Source of the DNA: Chitinophagaceae bacterium UBA3430
GTDB taxonomy: Bacteria; Bacteroidota; Bacteroidia; Chitinophagales; Chitinophagaceae
Reading direction: 5' to 3'
Length of the DNA: 5,949 nucleotides
Assembly: GCA_002378975.1 (NCBI GenBank)
Contig: DFST01000077.1
Span: forward strand, 1-5,949
Of the stretch, positions 1 to 5,488 are shown piece by piece. The notes under the pieces were generated by a model. That model was not told the DNA's origin. It was given only the letters and a program-made list of their open reading frames with translations, and did no database searches. How positions within the stretch are numbered: position 1 is the first letter of the stretch; every line of letters starts with the position of its first letter. The position numbers and the translations under genes were made by a program.

Positions 1-454
1 GACTCATTCGTTGATTTCCGTGCTGCAATAAGGCATGACAGACTTCATGGCCCATAACGGCCGCCAAGGCCTCTTCATTTTGCGTAATAGGTAGCAGGCC
101 GGTGTATACAACGATCTTACCCCCTGGCATGCACCAAGCATTTATTTGGTTATCCTGTACCAAGTTTACTTCCCAATCAAAGCCTTTTAGCCGATCGGTC
201 AACCCTTTTTCGGCGTAGAGCTTGTTTACGGCTCGGATTACCCGCTCGCCTACCCGATTGACCATGGCCGCATCCCCGTTGTAGGAGGTATTTACGATCC
301 GCTTATCCGACAAGAACTGCCGGTATTGGGTATTGGCCATGTTTTGCAATTCCGACTCCGGCAATAACGTGAATTGACGTTTGCCGCTTAAAGCATTTTG
401 GCTGCAGGAACTGAACAAAAAAAGGGCGATGGATGTAGCCAGCAATAAACGCAT
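1..454 (-). CDS. M48-family zinc metalloprotease, predicted lipoprotein (3' end cut off by window edge)
   Basis: Only the first 151 residues are in the window; the frame is open to the left edge. Residues 1-17 form a short lipoprotein signal peptide: MR, a hydrophobic run, then a lipobox-like LFSSC with Cys17 as the probable lipidated residue, so a membrane-anchored envelope protein is expected. Residues 107-120 (AWCMPGGKIVVYTG) are a hallmark segment of M48 peptidases of the Oma1/LoiP/BepA kind. HEVCH at 136-140 is the HExxH zinc site, with His136 and His140 as ligands and Glu137 as catalytic base. The downstream third ligand lies outside the window. Family members degrade or refold misfolded envelope proteins; the substrate here is unknown. 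I chose ATG at 454. A TTG at 475 follows GGAGGA at suitable spacing, but it lies inside a -7-like element, which argues against it. Family assignment is firm; physiological role is inferred. Confidence 0.9.
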   Translation of the reverse strand, partial: MRLLLATSIALFLFSSCSQNALSGKRQFTLLPESELQNMANTQYRQFLSDKRIVNTSYNGDAAMVNRVGERVIRAVNKLYAEKGLTDRLKGFDWEVNLVQDNQINAWCMPGGKIVVYTGLLPITQNEEALAAVMGHEVCHALLQHGNQRMS

Positions 455-472
455 GCAATGTGATTTATGGGT

Positions 473-480
473 CAAATCTA
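473..480 (-). promoter_or_regulatory. Candidate Bacteroidota -7 element for the M48 protease gene
   Basis: Read on the minus strand this is TAGATTTG, an exact match to the TAnnTTTG -7 consensus of the phylum. It ends 18 bases before the ATG at 454, which would give a short leader. No good TTG is seen at the -33 position, so support comes from the -7 element and its placement between a possible plsY terminator and the next gene. Confidence 0.45.
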
Positions 481-506
481 GGATTCCTCCGATTAAGGAA
501 CCACTT

Positions 507-530
507 GTAAAATCAGTCGTTCGACTGATT
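507..530 (-). terminator. Possible weak intrinsic terminator overlapping the plsY stop codon
   Basis: A perfect 9-bp inverted repeat (aatcagtcg / cgactgatt, 2-base centre) spans 511-530 and contains the plsY stop codon. On the minus strand it is followed by a short T-rich stretch (four T, then A). The stem is only moderately GC-rich and the T-run is short, so termination may be partial. A promoter-like element just downstream makes a transcript end here plausible. Confidence 0.35.
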
Positions 531-1175
531 GCGTTTTCGAGCTCGTCGCTGGTCGCGATACTTCATAATAGGCACTTTACTTTCATCGCCCCGCAACAAA
601 CGTCCGATGTTCTTTTGGTGGGTGAGCAATACCAGCAAGGCCACAGAAATGGCAAATACCCGATACAACGGATTCTCCACATTGAAGACAACCAAGATAA
701 ATATGGGAAAAGCGATGCTAGCCAAAATGGAACTCAAAGAAACAAAACGGGTCAGATACAAAACCAACAGGAATACCCCCACACAGGAAACAGCCGTCCA
801 AGGCGATATTCCCAAAACCATTCCAAATAAAGTGGCCACCCCCTTACCGCCCCTGAACTCGGCCCAAATCGGAAAAATATGACCCAAAACCGCGGCCAGC
901 CCCAAACAGGTTTGTAAATTATCCATGCGCCATTCCGAATCCAAATACTCCGGTAATAAAAAGGCCAACTGGACTGCCGCCATCCCCTTCAGCATATCCA
1001 ATAATAAGATCGTGGTGCCCCATTTGGAACCCAATACTCGATAGGAGTTAGTAGCACCGGCATTGCCACTACCATACTCACGAATATCAAAACCAAAATA
1101 GCGTTGACTGACCCAAACAGCAGTAGGAATGCTGCCGATCAAATAAGCAAGAATCAAAAGTAGAAGCTCGTTCAT
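513..1175 (-). CDS. plsY: Glycerol-3-phosphate acyltransferase PlsY (acyl-phosphate dependent)
   Basis: This inner-membrane enzyme transfers an acyl group from acyl-phosphate (made by PlsX) to glycerol-3-phosphate, giving lysophosphatidic acid, the first committed step of phospholipid synthesis in most bacteria. The 220-residue protein is of normal family length and very hydrophobic, with several membrane segments (for example about 2-20, 54-74, 87-104, 113-141 and 150-185). The three conserved cytoplasmic motifs are intact: SGNAGATN at 36-43, GHIFPIWAEFRGGKG at 98-112 (phosphate-binding GGKG) and HQKNIGRLLRGDE at 186-198. A basic tail, rich in Arg and Lys, ends the protein. The ATG at 1175 places the first membrane segment at the N-terminus as usual; no Shine-Dalgarno sequence precedes it. 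It lies 53 bases downstream of prmA and 58 upstream of the M48 gene start. Assignment is very secure. Confidence 0.97.
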   Translation of the reverse strand: MNELLLLILAYLIGSIPTAVWVSQRYFGFDIREYGSGNAGATNSYRVLGSKWGTTILLLDMLKGMAAVQLAFLLPEYLDSEWRMDNLQTCLGLAAVLGHIFPIWAEFRGGKGVATLFGMVLGISPWTAVSCVGVFLLVLYLTRFVSLSSILASIAFPIFILVVFNVENPLYRVFAISVALLVLLTHQKNIGRLLRGDESKVPIMKYRDQRRARKRNQSND

Positions 1176-1192
1176 GGAATCATCTGGGACTG

Positions 1193-1224
1193 TAAAACTA
1201 ACTAAAAATGGAAATCGGTAACAA
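1193..1224 (-). promoter_or_regulatory. Weak candidate promoter for plsY
   Basis: On the minus strand TAGTTTTA (1193-1200) matches the Bacteroidota TAnnTTTG element except for the last base, and a TTG lies at 1222-1224, 21 bases upstream, near the usual -33 spacing. The element ends 17 bases before the plsY ATG. The 53-base prmA-plsY gap is A/T-rich, so a chance match is possible and co-transcription with prmA cannot be excluded. Confidence 0.3.
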
Positions 1225-1228
1225 AAAA

Positions 1229-2065
1229 TTAATACGGCAAATTCGATTGATTATGAATCAATTGTATGCATATCCATCCCTTTTCTTGGGCATAACTGAC
1301 CCGCTGAAAGCCTTGTTGAACGAGCGCTTGATCCATGACCGGAAGGTCCTCTTCTATGATCCCACTCATTATGAGTCTGCCGGAGGGAGCCAAAACGGTT
1401 TGCAGGGCAGATAAATGTTCCAATAAAATATTCCGGTTGATGTTTGCCAACACCAGATCAAAGGGTCCCGAATTTGTGATCCGGTCAGCACAAACAAATA
1501 CGATGTCGTTTACTTTATTTTCTTGGGCATTCTCGATTGCATTTTCCACGCTCCAATCTTCCACGTCAATTCCGACTACATGGCCAGCTCCCATTTTCTT
1601 TGCCAGGATCGCCAACACCCCGGTGCCCGTTCCAAAATCCAAGACCCTGGCTTCGGGTACTACTTGGTCGCGCATGGCATGGATCATCAGGCGGGTTGTG
1701 GCATGATGACCGGTCCCAAAACTCATTTTGGGCGTGATGATCAGCTCGTGTTGTACGTTCAAAAAAGGAGGATGGAAAATTGCCCGCATGCCCACGAAAT
1801 CGTCGACCTGAACCGGTTCGAAATTGGATTCCCAAAGCTGATTCCAATTCGTTTTCTCCATGAGCTCGTAGGAATAACTCAAACCACGGTCCGCTAAATA
1901 CGCATCCACCTCCGACCGATCCCAATCGTTGTCTGCTCGGTAAGCAATCAATCGATCAGCAAGCTCTTCCATGCCATCAAAGCCTGCCTCGGCAAGAAAG
2001 GCCAGCAGGGATTCCGATTCCTCCGATGCCCCGATGTGAACGGTAAGCGCTAGATATTGCTCCAT
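1229..2065 (-). CDS. prmA: Ribosomal protein L11 methyltransferase PrmA
   Basis: A cytoplasmic SAM-dependent methyltransferase that, in the characterised family, methylates lysines and the N-terminal amine of ribosomal protein L11. The 278 residues fit the short PrmA form found in this phylum. The N-terminal part (about 1-95) would be the L11-recognition domain. The catalytic Rossmann domain begins near 105 with PKMSFGTGHHATT at 112-124, the PrmA-specific FGTGxHxTT signature. VLDFGTGTGVLAI at 141-153 is the SAM-binding glycine loop, GIDVED at 165-170 carries the acidic residue expected to bind the SAM ribose, and LVLANINRNIL at 204-214 is the substrate-side NxxxNxL-like motif. The ATG at 2065 lies only 5 bases after the U-tract of the pnp terminator, so transcription must come by read-through or from a promoter I could not find. 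L11 as substrate is inferred from the family. Confidence 0.96.
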   Translation of the reverse strand: MEQYLALTVHIGASEESESLLAFLAEAGFDGMEELADRLIAYRADNDWDRSEVDAYLADRGLSYSYELMEKTNWNQLWESNFEPVQVDDFVGMRAIFHPPFLNVQHELIITPKMSFGTGHHATTRLMIHAMRDQVVPEARVLDFGTGTGVLAILAKKMGAGHVVGIDVEDWSVENAIENAQENKVNDIVFVCADRITNSGPFDLVLANINRNILLEHLSALQTVLAPSGRLIMSGIIEEDLPVMDQALVQQGFQRVSYAQEKGWICIQLIHNQSNLPY

Positions 2066-2070
2066 GGTAT

Positions 2071-2102
2071 AAAAATAAAAAGACCCTGAAAATTCAGGGT
2101 CT
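2071..2102 (-). terminator. Strong intrinsic terminator after pnp
   Basis: An inverted repeat of ten base pairs (agaccctgaa at 2081-2090, ttcagggtct at 2093-2102) has a two-base centre, realistically an A/T loop of four. On the minus strand it is followed directly by TTTTATTTTT. It begins 7 bases after the pnp stop codon and has every sign of a factor-independent terminator. Its T-tract runs almost into the prmA start codon. Confidence 0.88.
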
Positions 2103-2109
2103 GGTTGAA

Positions 2110-4293
2110 TTATGCGTTGGACTCTTCTTCCCCATCATGAGGTGGCCGCGGAGCGGACTCCGGTTTGGGCATCAGAATCTTACGAGACAATTTGAACTTG
2201 CCGGATTTAGGATCGGTACCAATGAGCTTCACTTTCATGTGATCGCCTTCTTTCACGAGGCCTTCCAGTGTTTCCAGGCGTCTCCAGCTGACTTCAGAGA
2301 TATGCACCAACCCTTGTTTGCCAGGCATAAACTCAACGAATGCACCGAAGGGCATAATGGATTTAACCACTGCATCGTATACATCGCCCACTTGTGGAAC
2401 GGCAACGATCCCTTTGATCCAGGACACGGCTTTTTCAACACCATCCTTATTAACGCTGAAAATACTAACCTCTCCGCGATTGTTGATTTCTTCCAAGCTG
2501 ATGGTGGCTCCAGTTTCGCGTTGGATTTCCTGAATTACTTTACCACCTGGCCCGATTACCGCACCAATAAACTCTTTGTCGATGAACAGCTTCACCATGC
2601 GTGGCGCATGCGGCTTCACTTCGGAACGAGATTCAGCAATGGCTTTGTACATATGATCCAGGATATGCAAACGAGCACGACGCGCTTGGTCAAGTGCTTG
2701 CTGCATCACCTCCATCTTCAAGCCATCCACTTTAATATCCATTTGTACACCGCAGATTCCCTCGCGGGTACCGGTGACTTTAAAGTCCATATCGCCCAGG
2801 TGGTCTTCATCACCCAAGATATCCGTGAGGATCGCAAACTTGTCGCCTTTGGAAATCAATCCCATGGCAACACCCGAAACGTGCTTAGGAATACCCACAC
2901 CCGCATCCATCAAAGCCAGTGATCCGGCACAAACAGTTGCCATGGACGAGGAGCCATTCGACTCCAGGATGTCACTAACTACCCGTACGGTGTATGGAAA
3001 ATCACCGCCCGGCATCATTTGCTTCAACGAACGTTGTGCGAGGTTTCCGTGTCCGATTTCACGACGGCTCTGACCACGCATCATTTTCACTTCACCAGTA
3101 GAGAACGGTGGAAAATTGTAGTGCAGATAAAATTTGGAGTCAACGGATTTAGCAGCGCTTTCCACCAGCAGTTCATCCATCGGTGTGCCGAGGGTAACCG
3201 TTGTAATGGATTGTGTTTCTCCCCGGGTGAATAAGGACGAACCATGCGGAGAGGGCAAGATATCTACTTCCATGTCGAGCGAACGAACCGTTTCGAGGTC
3301 ACGCCCATCCAAGCGGATGCGCTCATTCAGGATCATTTCTCGAACTACGTCGTACTGAAGATCTCCATAATAGGTGGACGTCAATTTCTTGGTCAGTTCA
3401 GGAAGCGACTCCCCTTCAGCCAAACCGAGATCTTGTTTCAGGAAATTGATCACCTCATCTTTGATTGAGGCAAACCGATCCGTGCGCTCGTGCTTGCCCA
3501 GTTTACCTTTGGCTACTTCGTACACCTTGGGTTGTGCAAATGCATAGATCTTATCGCGCAGCGCTTCATCGGTAGCGGGTTTCTTGTAGTCGCGTTTTCC
3601 TTTTACGCCAGCCAGATCACGCAGTTCTTCCTGCGCTTTCACTTGTATGCGGATGGCGTCGTGTGCGATTTCCAATGCCTTGCACAGGTCGGCTTCGGAA
3701 CACTCTTTGGCTTCCCCTTCCACCATCATCAAATTCTTATCGGTGGCAGCGATGATGAAATCGAGGTCGGATCTTTCCATCTGACTGCGAGTCGGATTCA
3801 CCACGAATTGTCCGTCTACCCGAGATACCCGTACTTCCGAGATGATCTCTTTAATGGGAATATCAGAAACAGCGAGTGCAGAAGAGGCAGCCAAGCAGGC
3901 CATTGCATCGGGCATAATTTCTGAATCACTGGAGATCAACGTCACCAAAACCTGTACGTCGCACAAGTAATCCTCAGGAAATAACGGACGTAGGGCGCGA
4001 TCGATCAATCGGCTTGTCAAGACTTCGTAGTCGTTGAGTTTGGCTTCCCGCTTGAAGAATGAACCGGGAATACGGCCGGCGGCTGCGAATTTTTCTTGGT
4101 AGTCGACTGAAAGTGGGAAAAAACTTTGACCCTCTCTGGGGTCTTGATTGGCTACGACCGTAGCCAAGATCATGCAATTCCCGCAGGATACGGTAACGGC
4201 ACCATCTGCCTGACGAGCCAAACGGCCGGTCTCAATGGTTACCATTCGGCCATCGCCGATATCGAAAGTCTTGCGAATTGGTTGTTGTAACAT
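2110..4293 (-). CDS. pnp: Polyribonucleotide nucleotidyltransferase (PNPase)
   Basis: A trimeric cytoplasmic 3'-5' exoribonuclease that degrades RNA by phosphorolysis to nucleoside diphosphates and can add 3' tails; central to mRNA turnover. The 727 residues hold the full domain set: first RNase PH-like core (about 10-210, with RIPGSFFKREAK at 74-85), helical linker (about 237-318), second catalytic RNase PH core (about 322-535), KH domain (about 565-625, GPGGK at 581-585) and S1 domain (about 634-705). The active-site segment DILGDEDHLGDMDFK at 491-505 retains residues matching the E. coli catalytic Asp486, Asp492 and Lys494 (here Asp497, Asp503, Lys505). I start at ATG 4293 (MLQQPIRKTF), the first ATG in frame and where family proteins begin; an upstream TTG at 4359 would add 22 unrelated residues. 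rpsO lies upstream, the order familiar from many bacteria. The acidic tail after S1 is short. Confidence 0.98.
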   Translation of the reverse strand: MLQQPIRKTFDIGDGRMVTIETGRLARQADGAVTVSCGNCMILATVVANQDPREGQSFFPLSVDYQEKFAAAGRIPGSFFKREAKLNDYEVLTSRLIDRALRPLFPEDYLCDVQVLVTLISSDSEIMPDAMACLAASSALAVSDIPIKEIISEVRVSRVDGQFVVNPTRSQMERSDLDFIIAATDKNLMMVEGEAKECSEADLCKALEIAHDAIRIQVKAQEELRDLAGVKGKRDYKKPATDEALRDKIYAFAQPKVYEVAKGKLGKHERTDRFASIKDEVINFLKQDLGLAEGESLPELTKKLTSTYYGDLQYDVVREMILNERIRLDGRDLETVRSLDMEVDILPSPHGSSLFTRGETQSITTVTLGTPMDELLVESAAKSVDSKFYLHYNFPPFSTGEVKMMRGQSRREIGHGNLAQRSLKQMMPGGDFPYTVRVVSDILESNGSSSMATVCAGSLALMDAGVGIPKHVSGVAMGLISKGDKFAILTDILGDEDHLGDMDFKVTGTREGICGVQMDIKVDGLKMEVMQQALDQARRARLHILDHMYKAIAESRSEVKPHAPRMVKLFIDKEFIGAVIGPGGKVIQEIQRETGATISLEEINNRGEVSIFSVNKDGVEKAVSWIKGIVAVPQVGDVYDAVVKSIMPFGAFVEFMPGKQGLVHISEVSWRRLETLEGLVKEGDHMKVKLIGTDPKSGKFKLSRKILMPKPESAPRPPHDGEEESNA

Positions 4294-4391
4294 ATTTGTT
4301 GATTTGTGATCGCCGTCCGCTAGAACGAATCGATCGATGGAATTAACCCACAGAACCAATTTCCGGTCTGCATCGATTTACATGGAAGAAA

Positions 4392-4410
4392 GTTCAGCCG
4401 AAAGCTGAAC
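4392..4410 (-). repeat. Inverted repeat (hairpin) in the pnp leader
   Basis: A perfect 7-bp stem (gttcagc / gctgaac) with a 5-base loop lies about 98 bases upstream of the pnp ATG, between the rpsO terminator-like hairpin and pnp. On the minus strand it is followed by TTTCTTCC. It could be a second weak terminator or a structured element in the pnp leader. In E. coli the pnp leader has an RNase III-cleaved stem used in autoregulation, but no sequence kinship is claimed. Confidence 0.4.
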
Positions 4411-4416
4411 GAAGGG

Positions 4417-4457
4417 ACCAAAACGAAGCAAGCCCCGGCCAATCGGGCGGGGGCTTG
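4417..4457 (-). terminator. Terminator-like hairpin after rpsO
   Basis: CAAGCCCC (4429-4436) pairs with GGGGCTTG (4450-4457); inside it GCC/GGC (4438-4440 with 4446-4448) closes a 5-base loop after one mismatch. The GC-rich stem starts 3 bases after the rpsO stop codon. On the minus strand it is followed by CTTCGTTTTGG, a poor U-tract, so partial termination with read-through into pnp is likely. Confidence 0.6.
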
Positions 4458-4460
4458 TGA

Positions 4461-4730
4461 TTATTTACGGAGACCCAGTTTCTCGATCAATTGGCGATAA
4501 CTGCTCAGGTTATGCTTTTGCAGGTAATTCAGTAAGCGCTTACGCTTTCCGACCAACTGCATGAGACCGCGGTGGGTGGAGAAATCTTTTTTGTTGACTT
4601 GCAAGTGCTGGCTGATGTGGCTAATGCGCTCAGTCAGCAGGGCAATTTGCCCCTCAATAGAACCGGTATTCTTCGCTTCACCGGCATAAGCCTTGAAAAT
4701 GTTCGCTTTTTTCTCAGTTGTTAATGACAT
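4461..4730 (-). CDS. rpsO: 30S ribosomal protein S15
   Basis: A primary binding protein of the small subunit: it binds the three-way junction of 16S rRNA helices 20-22, starts assembly of the central domain and later contacts 23S rRNA in an intersubunit bridge. The 89-residue length equals the usual bacterial S15. Conserved features include NTGSIEGQIALLTERI at 21-36, the RNA-contacting HLQVNKKDFSTHRGL at 42-56 (His42, Asp49 and Ser51 in the known rRNA-binding positions), KRKRLLNYL at 62-70 and the C-terminal YRQLIEKLGLRK. The ATG at 4730 gives the canonical MSLTTE start. The leader is A-rich with no clear Shine-Dalgarno, typical of highly expressed genes in this phylum. It has its own promoter and is followed by pnp, with a leaky terminator between. 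S15 represses its own mRNA in several bacteria; the leader here contains an unusual direct repeat. Confidence 0.98.
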   Translation of the reverse strand: MSLTTEKKANIFKAYAGEAKNTGSIEGQIALLTERISHISQHLQVNKKDFSTHRGLMQLVGKRKRLLNYLQKHNLSSYRQLIEKLGLRK

Positions 4731-4746
4731 CTTTTTTCTTTTTTAG

Positions 4747-4772
4747 TTCATCCGATTTTTTTCATCCGATTT
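4747..4772 (-). repeat. Tandem 12-base direct repeat in the rpsO leader
   Basis: TTCATCCGATTT occurs at 4747-4758 and again, identical, at 4761-4772, with a period of 14 bases. On the minus strand the unit reads AAATCGGATGAA and lies between the rpsO promoter and its start codon, so both copies should be in the mRNA leader. Its role is unknown; regulator binding or simple slippage duplication are both possible. Confidence 0.8.
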
Positions 4773-4781
4773 ATAGGGGGG

Positions 4782-4812
4782 CAAAGTTATGTAGACTTCG
4801 TGTAACCAGCAA
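4782..4812 (-). promoter_or_regulatory. rpsO: Promoter of rpsO (Bacteroidota -33/-7 type)
   Basis: On the minus strand TAACTTTG (4782-4789) matches the -7 consensus TAnnTTTG exactly, and TTG (4810-4812) lies 20 bases upstream, at the right place for the -33 element. Transcription would start around 4774-4778, giving an A-rich leader of roughly 45 bases before the rpsO ATG. This is the best promoter in the window. Confidence 0.75.
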
Positions 4813-4865
4813 GTGAAATTTTCGGAGAAAACTCCATGAATTTCAGGCTCTTAGCTCGAATCCAG

Positions 4866-4873
4866 TAGTTTTG
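4866..4873 (+). promoter_or_regulatory. Candidate -7 element directly upstream of the MiaE-like gene
   Basis: TAGTTTTG matches TAnnTTTG exactly. The -33 side is weak: TTTC at 4841-4844 is the nearest candidate, with a slightly long spacer. It ends only 4 bases before the ATG at 4878, so transcription from it would start at or next to the start codon. Either the mRNA is leaderless or the match is fortuitous. Confidence 0.4.
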
Positions 4874-4877
4874 TGGT

Positions 4878-5486
4878 ATGGATCTTTCCAACGATACCCG
4901 GGCTATTTTGGGACTTCAGCTACCTACCGACCCTCGATGGGTTGATCTGGCCGCCCTGTCGCTGGAGGAAATTTTGACCGACCACGCCTATTGCGAACAA
5001 AAGGCAGCCCTCACCTGCATCTCGCTGATCCAACGATACAGCGAACGCGTTGAACTGGTTCAGGCGTTGGCCCCAATCGTGACGGAAGAATGGGGTCATT
5101 TTCGTCTGGTACTGGCCGAACTCAACAAACGCGGCTTGGTGCTGGGTCGACAACGAAAGGACAAATATGTAAATGCCCTCATGGAGTTTCAGCAAAAGGG
5201 GGGCGACCTGGAATCTAGGTTGCTGGACCAATTGCTAACCATGGCATTGATCGAAGCCCGTTCCTGTGAACGCTTCAAGCGACTGAGCGAAGGCCTTGGC
5301 GACCCCTATTTGCAGCAATTCTATCGACGTTTCATGGAAAGCGAAGCCGGTCACTATACCCTATTCATCGAATTGGCCGAGACCTATATCGAACCCAGTC
5401 GTGTACGCGCACGTTGGAATGAATGGCTGGCGCATGAATCGGAAGTCATCAAAAACTTGGAGGTCCGCGGCGATCGGATCCATTGA
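4878..5486 (+). CDS. miaE: tRNA-(ms2io6A37) hydroxylase, MiaE family (non-haem di-iron)
   Basis: MiaE uses a di-iron centre and O2 to hydroxylate the isopentenyl side chain of ms2i6A at tRNA position 37, after MiaA and MiaB have acted. The 202 residues fit the family and form a mostly helical ferritin-like bundle. Iron-ligand candidates appear in the expected order: Glu40 in DHAYCEQKA (35-43), E71-W-G-H74 in TEEWGHF, Glu126 in ALIEARSCERF (123-133) and E156-A-G-H159 in ESEAGHY. The duplicated E-x-x-H pattern plus the EARSCERF segment separates MiaE from generic ferritins. The ATG at 4878 is the first in frame and keeps the N-terminal LGLQLPTDPRW segment. No Shine-Dalgarno is seen. It diverges from rpsO and is followed after 2 bases by a kinase gene, so the two are probably co-transcribed. 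Family assignment is strong; exact substrate is inferred from proteobacterial enzymes. Confidence 0.92.
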   Translation: MDLSNDTRAILGLQLPTDPRWVDLAALSLEEILTDHAYCEQKAALTCISLIQRYSERVELVQALAPIVTEEWGHFRLVLAELNKRGLVLGRQRKDKYVNALMEFQQKGGDLESRLLDQLLTMALIEARSCERFKRLSEGLGDPYLQQFYRRFMESEAGHYTLFIELAETYIEPSRVRARWNEWLAHESEVIKNLEVRGDRIH

Positions 5487-5488
5487 TC

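Noticed and set aside
381..882. Plus-strand open frames opposite the M48 gene and plsY.
   Set aside because: They lie antisense to clearly recognised genes, and their low-complexity polar translations look like frame shadows.
1174..1185. Mini-ORF (M-I-P-stop) on the minus strand overlapping the plsY start as ATGA.
   Set aside because: Three codons with no ribosome-binding signal; likely chance. It shows that such overlaps appear easily in these leaders.
1246..1262. AT-rich inverted repeat (attgatt / aatcaat) near the end of prmA, considered as a terminator.
   Set aside because: It is inside the coding sequence, has a weak A/T stem, and the T-run after the prmA stop is about 15 bases away, so it does not form a terminator.
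2137..3924. Long open frames on the plus strand opposite pnp (for example 2137-2922 and 3490-3924).
   Set aside because: They are antisense shadows of a highly conserved PNPase gene. Their translations show no recognisable domain, and no promoter or start signal supports them.
4329..4338. Palindrome atcgatcgat upstream of pnp as an operator.
   Set aside because: It is a simple repeat of a four-base palindrome with no second copy in the window and no match to a known operator.
4294..4359. 22-residue N-terminal extension of PNPase from a TTG at 4359.
   Set aside because: It has no similarity to known PNPase N-termini. The first in-frame ATG at 4293 gives the canonical beginning, so this stretch is better read as untranslated leader.
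4836..4868. Ten-codon frame (MNFRLLARIQ) preceded by GGAG just upstream of miaE, as a possible leader peptide.
   Set aside because: It would lie upstream of the predicted transcription start, GGAG is half of a small inverted repeat, and the frame is short enough to be chance.
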